A stretch of DNA of 64,000 nucleotides from Nonomuraea sp. NBC_00507 (GTDB lineage Bacteria; Actinomycetota; Actinomycetes; Streptosporangiales; Streptosporangiaceae): the NCBI RefSeq assembly GCF_036013525.1, contig NZ_CP107853.1, positions 9,238,001 through 9,302,000 on the forward strand. Direction: 5' to 3'. A model generated the notes under the pieces. The model did no database searches. It saw only the letters and a list, made by a program, of their open reading frames with translations, and had not been told where the DNA came from. The position numbers and the translations under genes are program-made. This document shows, one piece after another, positions 42,635 to 50,507 of this stretch; the stretch's first letter is position 1, and the number at the start of each line of letters is the position of its first letter.

Positions 42635-43296
42635 ATGGCTGTCACCTGCCTCAACCGGGGCACCGTCTACCGTTTCTGCCAGAGCCTGCTCCAGGCGGGC
42701 TCCCTCGAGGAGGCCAGCCGGGGTCGATTCCGGCCGGGTCCGCGCGCGATGACGCTCGAACTAGTCGCCATAGGCAGCTTCGACCTGGGTGAGCTGGCCC
42801 GGCCCACGCTCGTAGGCCTGCAGGGGACGCTGAACGAGACCGTCAACATGGCGATCCCGGACGGTCACGACGTCGTCTACGTCATCCGGGTTCGCGGGCC
42901 GGGCCCGCTGGACATCCGGCTCCAGGTCGGAAGCCGGCTCCCGGCGTTCTGCACCTCACTCGGCCGCGTCATGCTTGCGCACTTGCCAACCGACGAGCTC
43001 GACGCCTTCCTGGCCACGGCCGGCCTCACCGCCAAAACCGAGCGGACGGTGACCGACCCCAAGCGGCTGCGGTCGACCATCGCGACGATCCGGAAACGGG
43101 CTACGCCGTCAACGACGGTGAACTCGCCCACGGCCTGGGAGGCGTGGCCATCCGGGCGGCCCGCCCGGCCACCGCGATCAACGTGGCAATCACCCGCCCG
43201 TTCGCGCCCAGCGAGGTCAATGAGCGTCCGGCTCCCTTGCTTACTGAGGCCGCCGGACGGATCGGGAAGCTCCTCACCGCACCACCCGGGGCCTGA
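42635..43296 (+). pseudogene. IclR-family regulator, truncated and frameshifted
   Basis: The frame from 42635 holds the end of the HTH (LNRGTVYRFCQSLLQAGSLE) and the effector domain (LRSQ-like DIRLQVGSRLPAFCTSLGRV, MLAHLPTDELDAFLA). After TIATIRK near 43090 the frame shifts and continues GYAVNDGELAHGLGGVAIRA and TAINVAITRPFAPSEV to the natural stop at 43296. The first part of the winged helix is missing. It precedes an AraC gene by 30 bases and is probably inactive. Confidence 0.75.
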
Positions 43297-43326
43297 GTCC
43301 AACAAAGTACGAAGCCAGGAGGTGAC

Positions 43327-44400
43327 ATGTCGACGGCAGACATCGCCGTGACCCAGGCCGACACCGACCGGATCGGCGACTGGGCCGACCTGGTCTCCTC
43401 GGCCTTCGTCCCGCTCGAGTGCCGCGGCCGTGCCGACGGATTCCGCGCCGTGCTGAACTCGCGCACCGTGGGCGGGCTACAAATGACGCGGATCGACACC
43501 ACAGCCCTTCAGGTGGCCCGGACCAGCCGCGCGATCACACGCAGCGACCCCGGCGGCTTCAAGGTAGTCCTCCAACTGCGGGGCAGCGCCCAGCTGAGCC
43601 AGGACGAACGCCAGGCTTGGCTGCAACCGGGCGACCTCGCCATCTACGACACGAGCAGGCAGTACACCATTACGACCGACGGTGAAGAGCGATTCCAATG
43701 CTTCGTCCTGATGTTCCCGGTCACGCACCTCGGCATCCCCATTGACGCGATGCGCCGGGTCACCTGCACCAGGATTGACGGACGGGACGGGCTCGGCGGG
43801 CTGATCTCGCCATTCCTGTCCCGGATGGCCGACAGCGTGTTCGCCCACGAGCCATACGTTGACAGCCGGCTCATGCGCAACACGATGGATCTGATCGAGA
43901 CGCTCTACCGGCAGCGGCTGGACCTGGCGCCGGCGGACCCGGACAGCGTGATGCGCTCGCGGCTCCTCGTGGTCAAGGCCTGGATCCGGCGACGCCTCAG
44001 CCAGCCGGACCTGTCCCCCGAACTGGTCGCCGCGGCTCACCACATGTCGATCCGTTACCTGTACCGGCACTTCGAGGCCGAAGGGACGACGGTCGCCCGC
44101 TGGATCAAGGAGCAGCGGCTCGAGGGCTGCCGGCGCGAACTGGCCGAGCCCTCGCTCGCGCGATTCAACGTGAGCGCGATCGCGGCACGCTGGGGAATGC
44201 TCGACCCAGCGGGATTCAGCCGAAGCTTCCGCGCCGTCTACGGAGAAAGTCCGCGGGCCTACCGGATCCGGCACCTCGCCGGATCCGGTGACGATCACGT
44301 GCTTCAGAGCCCGATCCAGACACCCTTGGTCTCGGTGAACTCCTCGATACCGGCGGGCCCGAATTCACGGCCGGAGCCGCTCGCGCCGAAACCGCCGTGA
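43327..44400 (+). CDS. AraC-family transcriptional regulator (AraC-binding-like domain)
   Basis: A 357-residue regulator. An N-terminal AraC_binding_2-type domain (SSAFVPLECRGRADGFRAVL, QLSQDERQAWLQPGDLAIYD) precedes a C-terminal double HTH (HHMSIRYLYRHFEAEGTTVA, AARWGMLDPAGFSRSFRAVY). ATG follows AGGAGGTGAC. The family end is expected near RAYRIRHLAG; the last 36 residues read antisense into the aldehyde dehydrogenase relic, so the native stop was lost by rearrangement. It resembles the AraC gene at 57043-58041 in architecture. Confidence 0.88.
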   Translation: MSTADIAVTQADTDRIGDWADLVSSAFVPLECRGRADGFRAVLNSRTVGGLQMTRIDTTALQVARTSRAITRSDPGGFKVVLQLRGSAQLSQDERQAWLQPGDLAIYDTSRQYTITTDGEERFQCFVLMFPVTHLGIPIDAMRRVTCTRIDGRDGLGGLISPFLSRMADSVFAHEPYVDSRLMRNTMDLIETLYRQRLDLAPADPDSVMRSRLLVVKAWIRRRLSQPDLSPELVAAAHHMSIRYLYRHFEAEGTTVARWIKEQRLEGCRRELAEPSLARFNVSAIAARWGMLDPAGFSRSFRAVYGESPRAYRIRHLAGSGDDHVLQSPIQTPLVSVNSSIPAGPNSRPEPLAPKPP

Positions 44401-45041
44401 ACAGCCGCCGGATCCAGGAACGGCAACATGTTCACGTAGACCGTGCCCACGTGGATCTGGGCCGCGAGCCTGTGTGCGGTCGACAGGTCGTCGGTCCAGA
44501 CGCAGGCGGCGAGGCCGTACTCGGTGTCGTTGGCGCGCGCGACCAGTTCCTCGTCGCTGTCGTACGGCAGCACCGAGAGAACCGGGCCGAAGATCTCCTC
44601 ACGTGCGATACGCATGCCGTCCTCGACGTCGGTGAACACAGTCGGCTCGAAGAAGAACCCGTCACCGAGGTCGGCCGGGCGCCTGCCACCACCGACGAGG
44701 CGGGCGCCCTCGGACCGGCCGGATGAGACGTAGTCCTGCACCCGAGCAAGGTGTTCGGCGGAGACCAGAGGCCCGATGACGGTGTCCTCAGCCAGGCCAG
44801 GCCCGATCTTCAACGTTGCGGCAGCCGCGGCGAGCTGCTCGGCGAACTCGTCCGCCACGCCGCGGTGGACGAAGAAGCGGGGTGTACGCCTTACACACCT
44901 GCCCGCTGTTGAGCAGGGCGCCTTGCAGGTTCCCGGGAACGGCCTTGGCCAGGTCGGCGTCCCGGGTGATGATGCTCGGGGCTTTGCCGCCAAGCTCAAG
45001 GCTGCCGACGCTGCACACCCGTCGCAGCTGTGCAGGGCAAG
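44304..45041 (-). pseudogene. Aldehyde dehydrogenase, N-terminally truncated with a frameshift
   Basis: SVGSLELGGKAPSIITRDAD and GNLQGALLNSGQVCKAYT (with the catalytic Cys in GQVC) lie in one frame. RFFVHRGVADEFAEQL and the complete C-terminal part (FFFEPTVFTDVEDGMRIARE EIFGPVLSV) lie in the next. One extra C near 44882 causes the break. The N-terminal 230 or so residues with the NAD site are absent. Non-functional unless both defects are artefacts. Its 3' end overlaps the AraC gene. Confidence 0.8.
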
Positions 45042-45199
45042 ACAAGCACCTCTGCAGCGACGAACAAAGTCCCAGTGGCGTTGCGCGAAACCATTCTTCA
45101 GTCGGTGGCGAGGTGACCAGCCAATCGCTACCGGATCGACGGTAACCGTTGGCTCACCGACTTCGCCTTCGCATCGGACAAGACACGAAGAAGGGCATC

Positions 45200-45793
45200 A
45201 TGACCGTCAACCGGTCCGCCGAACCCCGCATCTTCCCCGTGCCTGAACTGCCCGCCACCATCGACACCAGTGGGCTGTTCGAGGGCCTGTTCACCGGCCA
45301 GGAGGACCTCAACATCCTTCGTACCATGGCCGTGAACCCGTCGCTGCTGGAGGCGTTCTTCCCGTTGCTGCAACAGGTCGCAGCCGATGTCCTCCCGGCA
45401 CGGGATCGAGAGGTCGTCATCCTGCGAACCGCGTGGCGCACCCGCACTCCGTACATGTGGGCTCACCATCACGCCGGCGGACTGGCGGCCGGCATGAGCG
45501 AACAGGAGATCGCGACGGTGGCCGACCAGCCGGCGCCGCCGCAGTGGCGCCCGTTCGACGCTGTTCTCGTCAGAGCGGTCGACGAGCTCCACGATGTCGC
45601 CCACCTTTCCGAAGCGACATACCAGGCCCTGGCTAGGCAATACGACCAGAAACAAATCCTGGAACTGCTTGCTCTGACCGGTACGTACACCCTGCTCAGT
45701 TTCATCCTGAATACCGCCCGCGTGCAGATCGACCCCTGGTTGACCGACCCGGCCGCACTGCCAAACCTTCGCAGCGTCAAGGAGCCGTCATAA
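45200..45793 (+). CDS. Carboxymuconolactone decarboxylase (AhpD-like) family protein
   Basis: A 197-residue all-helical protein of the CMD family. ADVLPARDREVVILRTAWRT and PYMWAHHHAGGLAAGMSEQE correspond to the family core; Cys of the CxxC redox pair is absent, so it is not a classical AhpD peroxidase. The C-terminal ALTGTYTLLSFILNTARVQI is typical of the gamma-carboxymuconolactone-like branch. ATG 45200 follows AAGAAGGG. Probable role in aromatic-acid metabolism or a related uncharacterised reaction. Confidence 0.83.
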   Translation: MTVNRSAEPRIFPVPELPATIDTSGLFEGLFTGQEDLNILRTMAVNPSLLEAFFPLLQQVAADVLPARDREVVILRTAWRTRTPYMWAHHHAGGLAAGMSEQEIATVADQPAPPQWRPFDAVLVRAVDELHDVAHLSEATYQALARQYDQKQILELLALTGTYTLLSFILNTARVQIDPWLTDPAALPNLRSVKEPS

Positions 45794-45805
45794 CGACAAA
45801 CGCCT

Positions 45806-46054
45806 CTGGCCGCCAACGGCGTCAAGATCATGCTATGGCGGTGTGGTGAGCTCACCGGGGTGGCGAACGTTCATGCGCACCGGTGGCGGCACAACTTCGC
45901 GCACGAATGGAAGCCGGCCGGCGGTGACACCGGGGATCTGATGCTGGTCCTCGGGTGGTCTTCGGATGACATGCCTCGCCGGTATGGGGCGAGCGCGGCG
46001 GCGGAGCGGGCGCAGCTGACTCATGCCCGGCTGCGGATCGGCGACAGGGTTTGA
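45806..46054 (+). pseudogene. C-terminal relic of a tyrosine recombinase
   Basis: The frame reads LWRCGELTGVANVHAHRWRH then NFAHEWKPAGGDTGDLMLVL GWSSDDMPRRYGASAAAERA. The H-x-x-R box (HRWRH), the second His/Trp position (GWSS) and catalytic Tyr in RRYG are all present, but the N-terminal two thirds is missing. A 19-base gap separates it from a small ORF that commonly follows such integrases. Confidence 0.65.
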
Positions 46055-46072
46055 CCACGGGGGAGGGCGATC

Positions 46073-46255
46073 ATGGCGTTGACCGAGCGGCAGCAGATCC
46101 GGCGGGCGCGGATCGCGGCGCACGCGTCGTGGGCGAGGATGGCTGATCGTCAAGGCCGGACTGCGCCGGCAACCACGGCGTTCCTGGCGCGATTCGAGAA
46201 GCAGGTGGATCCGTTGGGCGTTTTGGAACCGGAAGTGCGGGCTACGCCGCGGTGA
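46073..46255 (+). pseudogene. Truncated small hypothetical protein downstream of integrase relic
   Basis: A 60-codon ORF beginning MALTERQQIRRARIAAHASW with AFLARFEKQVDPLGVLEPEV. Similar short Arg-rich ORFs follow integrase genes in actinomycete elements and usually extend further; here the frame breaks into another integrase fragment. The ribosome site GGGGGAGGGCGATC precedes ATG. No function known. Confidence 0.45.
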
Positions 46256-46695
46256 GCTGTGCGCGCTGCGCTGGACCGACGTGGACCTGGGCGAGGGAAC
46301 GCTGACGGTCAACCACAACATCGCCCACGCCCACGGCCGACCGTACCTGGACGAACCGAAGACCGCCGCCGGGCAACGCACCATCGCCCTCGCCACACCA
46401 CCACCACGGTTCTGCGGCGGCACCGGCGCCGCGAGCGGCTACTGTTCTACGACCTCGGCACGATGTGGCGGCCGGACGGGCTGGTGTTCACCCGACCCGA
46501 CGGCCGGCCCATCCGCCCGGACTGGCTCACCCACCGCTTCACCGCCCCGGTCGCCGCGTCCGGGCTGCCCCCGGTACGGCGCACGACCTGCGGCACGGCG
46601 CAGCCACCTATGCCACCGTGCTGTCGGAACAGGCGCGGCAGGCCGCGGAGTCCACCGCCCGACTCGTCCTCGACGCTTTGCAGGCAGCAGCGTAG
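46222..46695 (+). pseudogene. Catalytic-domain relic of a second tyrosine recombinase
   Basis: Three frames together give RRGELCALRWTDVDLGEGTL TVNHN (with the first catalytic Arg) and DEPKTAAGQRTIALA. Then follow LVFTRPDGRPIRPDWLTHRF, HDLRHGAAT (the H-x-L-R-H box) and TYATVLSEQARQAAESTARL. At least two frameshifts occur, and the segment between HDLRHGAAT and the catalytic Tyr is shortened. It differs from the integrase fragment just upstream, so at least two elements have decayed here. Confidence 0.65.
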
Positions 46696-46735
46696 GGCCA
46701 CGCGGAGGCTCTCTGCTCAGAGCCAAGCAGGAGGG

Positions 46736-47087
46736 GGCGATCATCGGCGTCCACTCCGTGCTGAGCTGGTACGCCGTCGCGGGTGTCTACAGTGCCACCA
46801 TGGCCGCGCTGTGGTCGCGACGAACTCGCTGCGCCCCGGAACTCGCTCCCGCCGGCGTGCACGTCGTCGGGGTGCACACCGGCTACGTCCGACACCTCCA
46901 TGGCCGCGCACACCACCGACCCCAAGACGGGCCTCGCGGACCTCGTGCGCAGTGTTTGCGACGCCATTCAGGCGGGTGAATACGAGGTTCTCGCCGATGA
47001 GACTCTCCGTTCAGCTCAGGGCCGGGCTCAGCACCCCGCTCGAGGCGGTCTACTTCGAGCTCAGGACCGTGAACGCCGGACCGGCGA
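46736..47087 (+). pseudogene. Short-chain dehydrogenase C-terminal relic, multiply frameshifted
   Basis: SVLSWYAVAGVYSATMAALW carries the YSAxxxA region around the catalytic Tyr, with Met-Ala where Lys-Ala is expected. ELAPAGVHVVGVHTGYV follows in the same frame. MAAHTTDPKTGLADLVRSVC and EYEVLADETLR follow in a second frame, and AGLSTPLEAVYFEL in a third. The NAD-binding half is missing. Clearly decayed. Confidence 0.6.
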
Positions 47088-47244
47088 CAAGGGCCGCGGT
47101 GGTGGCGGGTCGCGTTCGCCGCTGCCGAGATCGTCGAGGCGCCAGCGCACGGCGTGGGCGAGGAGCTGCATAGCCGGGGGCCACGAGCCTGATTCGGGGC
47201 GTTCTTGACTTGTGACGTTCGGATACATCGACGCGCATGGTCGA

Positions 47245-48039
47245 TCACTTCTGGTAGGTCGGCAGAATCTTTCCGTTCTGTACATAGGTGAGCGCCGCAG
47301 ACACTTCGTAGGCGTGCACGGCTGAGACGAACGAGGGAAGCACGGGCGACAACTTCGTGACAGCATCGCTGGCGAAGCTTGCCCGAAGCGCGTCGGCATC
47401 AGTGAAGCCCAGCATCATTGAGGCGTGGAAGCGCTGGTCGGTGGGGTTGTCGTGGGCCACGTTCGGCGTGTCCCAGAGCCTTTGGCTCCAGGGCATGAAC
47501 ACCTGCGTACGCAGTTCCTTCAGCATGCCGGCGTTCGCGAGGCCGGCGACCATCACCTCGGTGACGAACCGGCGGAAAGCACCGGTGCCGACCCCCTGCC
47601 TTCTCCTGAGGTAGATCAGGGCCCGGGCTTCCGCCCGCTCACCGGGATCCGCGACGTCGTACCAACGAGCGGAGTTCGGCGGTCCCGCATAGAGCAGGGT
47701 GCGCCGGAACACATTCACTTCATCTTTGTAGGCGAGCTTCGTCTGCTTCCGGCCCCAGAGCGGAGAGAGGACCGACTGGAAGGTGACCTCGGCGAGGCCG
47801 TCTATCCTGCGATCGGCGGGGATGGCCGTCTCCACTCCGCTGATGGCCGGCCACAGCCCGGGATTGGTCTCGGCCAGGTGAATCTGCCGGTACTCCTCGA
47901 ATCCCGGTGTCACACTGATGATCTTGGAGTGCGGGCCCTTCCAGTGGTCCATCCCTTGCTGACGGGGCTGATCGGTGCGCATCCACAGCAGAATCGACGA
48001 AGCGAAGGGTTTCTTGACATAGGTCGGTGTCTGAGTCAT
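47245..48039 (-). CDS. Unrecognised 264-residue protein, possibly EthD-like (dimeric alpha/beta barrel)
   Basis: The product opens MTQTPTYVKKPFASSILLWM with RTDQPRQQGMDHWKGPHSKI, a Trp-Lys-Gly-Pro-His segment reminiscent of EthD/Dabb proteins. A second similar half follows (FRRFVTEVMVAGLANAGMLK, FHASMMLGFTDADALRASF). Two tandem dimeric-barrel domains would fit. I know of related actinomycete proteins but no function. ATG 48039 follows CCAGGGAGACGGGCA. The frame is intact, unlike its neighbours. Confidence 0.6.
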   Translation of the reverse strand: MTQTPTYVKKPFASSILLWMRTDQPRQQGMDHWKGPHSKIISVTPGFEEYRQIHLAETNPGLWPAISGVETAIPADRRIDGLAEVTFQSVLSPLWGRKQTKLAYKDEVNVFRRTLLYAGPPNSARWYDVADPGERAEARALIYLRRRQGVGTGAFRRFVTEVMVAGLANAGMLKELRTQVFMPWSQRLWDTPNVAHDNPTDQRFHASMMLGFTDADALRASFASDAVTKLSPVLPSFVSAVHAYEVSAALTYVQNGKILPTYQK

Positions 48040-48071
48040 TGCCCGTCTCCCTGGATTTCGTGGCGTGCCGG

Positions 48072-48150
48072 TCATCGCGCGAAGAACTTCACGGCGATGG
48101 GGGCGAACTTGTCGTGGAACTGGAAGATCCCGCCGTGGCCGGAGTCGGCA
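48072..48150 (-). pseudogene. Alpha/beta hydrolase C-terminal relic
   Basis: The frame ends ADSGHGGIFQFHDKFAPIAV KFFAR, the catalytic-His end of a lipase-like alpha/beta hydrolase (xDSGHGGIFQ). It is joined in the same open frame to the fumarylacetoacetase N-terminus upstream on this strand, so the two are fused by a deletion. Confidence 0.5.
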
Positions 48151-48179
48151 CGGCGACACCCGCCCTTCGACCATGGCCT

Positions 48180-48495
48180 TGAGGCGGGCGGGTACGCGGA
48201 GATCAGGTGTGGGCGGATGAGGTCGGCGTAGCGCGGATCGCTGAGCCAGGCGGTGATGCGGTCGCGTACGTCGCGCCACACGGTTGGTCCGGCGGCGAGC
48301 AGCGGGTTGAGTACCAGCCCGGCCACCAGCCCGGCATACGGCAGGTCGAGCCGCGCGGCCGCGGTGGTCAGGTCGAGCACGTGATCGCCGATCGGCACGC
48401 CCACGTGCCGGCCGCCGAGAGGATGGCCGAATATGCCGTACGGCAGGTTTCGCCAGGCCGAAGGGGGTGTTCGGGGGCAGGTCCAGCCAGCTCAC
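48180..48495 (-). pseudogene. Fumarylacetoacetase N-terminal relic, frameshifted
   Basis: From GTG 48495 the frame reads VSWLDLPPNTPFGLA. One extra A then shifts the frame; the next reads VPIGDHVLDLTTAAARLDLP and WRDVRDRITAWLSD. This is the SH3-like N-terminal domain of fumarylacetoacetase, the last enzyme of tyrosine degradation. The catalytic hydrolase domain is absent, replaced by the hydrolase relic. It lies directly downstream of the homogentisate dioxygenase pair, completing a broken tyrosine-catabolic operon. Confidence 0.7.
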
Positions 48496-48502
48496 GCGAG
48501 GT

Positions 48503-49311
48503 TCACCTTTCCGTGGGGTCGAGCAGGCCGAGCCCGGTGAGGTCGGTGAGCGGCTCGGTGACGCTACAGGTGCCGAACGACCGGAAGCGGTTCTGTAGCC
48601 GCGCGATGTGGAGGTCGCTGAGCTGCCGGGCCGCTGCGGCGAGGGCGTCGGCGGAGCGATCGGCGAGTACCTCAGCGGCTCGTGTGGTGTCCGCGCCGTC
48701 AAGTAGTGCGGCCGTGGCGAGGAGGACGTTGAGGAAACCGTGGTGCTCGAAACCGGTATCGGCGGCAGAGTGGCGCACGGCGTGGTGAAGCCCGGCAGTG
48801 CATTTAAACGCCAGATCGCGGTCGAGGCATCCGGCGATCGCGGCGGCGAGTTCCGACTCCGTGGGAAAGGCGTCTGCCGTGGTGCCGCCGGTACGCAACT
48901 TCGCGTGCGCGCCGGTGCCGGCGAGCGCGTCGAGGACGGCCGACTGGGCCGCGCCCCACGGCACCTCCACGTAGGCCGGTATCCCGGTGGGGAGTGCGGA
49001 CATCACCTCTGCGGCGCAGGGTGTGTCGTGGCGGACGGGGATCTCGACGGCGGCGAGCTGGCCCGCGGGGACCTCCCGGAGGCGTCGCCGAAGGTTGTCG
49101 GTCCGCCGGTGACGATGACGCTGACCGGCACCCGGCCGTCGCAGTCGGCGAGCTCGGCGAGCCGGTTGTCCGGGCAGATGAACGGTCCGACCAGGTCGGC
49201 GTACCAGGCGGCGCGGTAGGCCGAGTGCACCGGGACCGCCTCGCGCATGAGCGCGTTGCCGGGCGGGAACAGTGCCGCGTCGTTGAACAGCGTGTCGAAC
49301 AGGGCTCTCAT
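48503..49311 (-). pseudogene. Homogentisate-cluster protein of unknown function, one-base frameshift
   Basis: ATG 49311 overlaps the homogentisate dioxygenase stop (ATGA). The first part reads MRALFDTLFNDAALFPPGNA and NRLAELADCDGRVPVSVIVT. At about 49083 one C is missing (GACGCCTCCGG), and the frame continues LREVPAGQLAAVEIPV and AYVEVPWGAAQSAVLDALAG to TGA 48503. Restoring one base gives 269 residues. I recognise the family only by its position beside homogentisate genes in actinomycetes. Confidence 0.65.
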
Positions 49312-50507
49312 GACGGCCCCCGACCGGCCCAGGTCCACGCGTAACCGGGGTCCTCGCAGGCCTGGCCGCCTTCGCCGAGTTCGAGCGGGCGGAAAGTGTC
49401 GACCATGACGGCCAGTTCGTCGAAGAACTCGGCGCCGATGCTGCGCTCGTACGCGCCGGGCTGCGGGCCGTGCGAGTGGCCGCCCGGGTGCAGCGAGATC
49501 GAGCCCTGCCCGGATGCCGGAGCCTTTGCGTGCCTCGTAGTCGCCGCCGCAGTAGAACATCACCTCGTCGCTGCCGACGTTGGAGTGGTAGTACGGCACC
49601 GGAATGGCCAGGGGGTGGTAGTCCACCTTGCGGGGCACGAAGTTGCAGACGACGAAGTTGGCGCCCTCGAACACTTGATGCGCGGGTGGCGGTTGATGCA
49701 CCCGGCCGGTGATGGGTTCGAAATCGGCGATGTTGAACGTGTACGGGTAGAGGCAGCCGTCCCAGCCGACCACGTCGAACGGGTGGTGCGGGTAGACGAA
49801 CCGGGTGCCGGCGATGGCGCCTGCCCTCCCGCGGTGCTTGACCAGCACCTCGACGTCGTCGCCGTCGGCAAGCAGCGGCTCGACCGGCCCGTGCAGGTCT
49901 CGTTCGCAGTACAGGGCGTGTTCGAGCAGCTGACCGTGACGGGACAGGTAGCGGCGGGGCGCGGTGATGTGGCTGTTCGCCTCGATGGCGTACGCCCGTA
50001 GGGGGTGCCGCCCGTGGGTACCCATCGGTGGGTGGTGGCGCGGGGAAGCAACACGTAGTCGCCTTGACGGGCGTGCAGCTCGCGGAAGGTGGTCTCGACT
50101 GTGGCCTCTCCCGACTCCAGGTAGATGCACTCGTCGCCGATGGCGTTGCGGTACAGCGGCGACGGCTCGCCCGCGACCACGTACGAGATGCGCACGTCGA
50201 CGTTGCCGAGCACCAGGCGCCGCCCGGTCACCGCGTCGCGGCGTTTCCATTCCTCCCCGGGAAACAGTTGGTGCAGCCGCAGGTGCCGCGGTCGCAGCGG
50301 ATGGTTTGCGTCGGTGGCCAGCTCCGGCAGCTCCCACGGCGTCGCGTCGACGATGGCCGAGGGCAGGTGCCGGTGGTAGAGCAGCGACGAGTCGCTGGAG
50401 AAGCCCTCCTCGCCCATCAGTTCCTCGTAGTAGAGGCCACCATCGGGGCGACGGTGCTGGGTGTGGCGCTTCGGTGGGACGTCACCGATCAGCCGGTAGT
50501 ACGCCAT
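49308..50507 (-). pseudogene. hmgA: Homogentisate 1,2-dioxygenase with two compensating frameshifts
   Basis: ATG 50507 after GAGGAGCGTGACC opens MAYYRLIGDVPPKRHTQHRR and LYYEELMGEEGFSSDSSLLY, characteristic of homogentisate dioxygenase. Near 50003 a C is missing from a C run; the next frame holds AYAIEANSHITAPRRYLSRH, FVYPHHPFDVVGWDGCLYPY and YYHSNVGSDEVMFYCGGDYE. Near 49525 an extra C restores the frame, in which the conserved end (SLHPGGHSHGPQPGAYERS) is read. Overall length is exactly 400 codons. Two single-base changes that cancel suggest either recent decay or consensus errors. The enzyme cleaves the ring of homogentisate. Confidence 0.85.
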
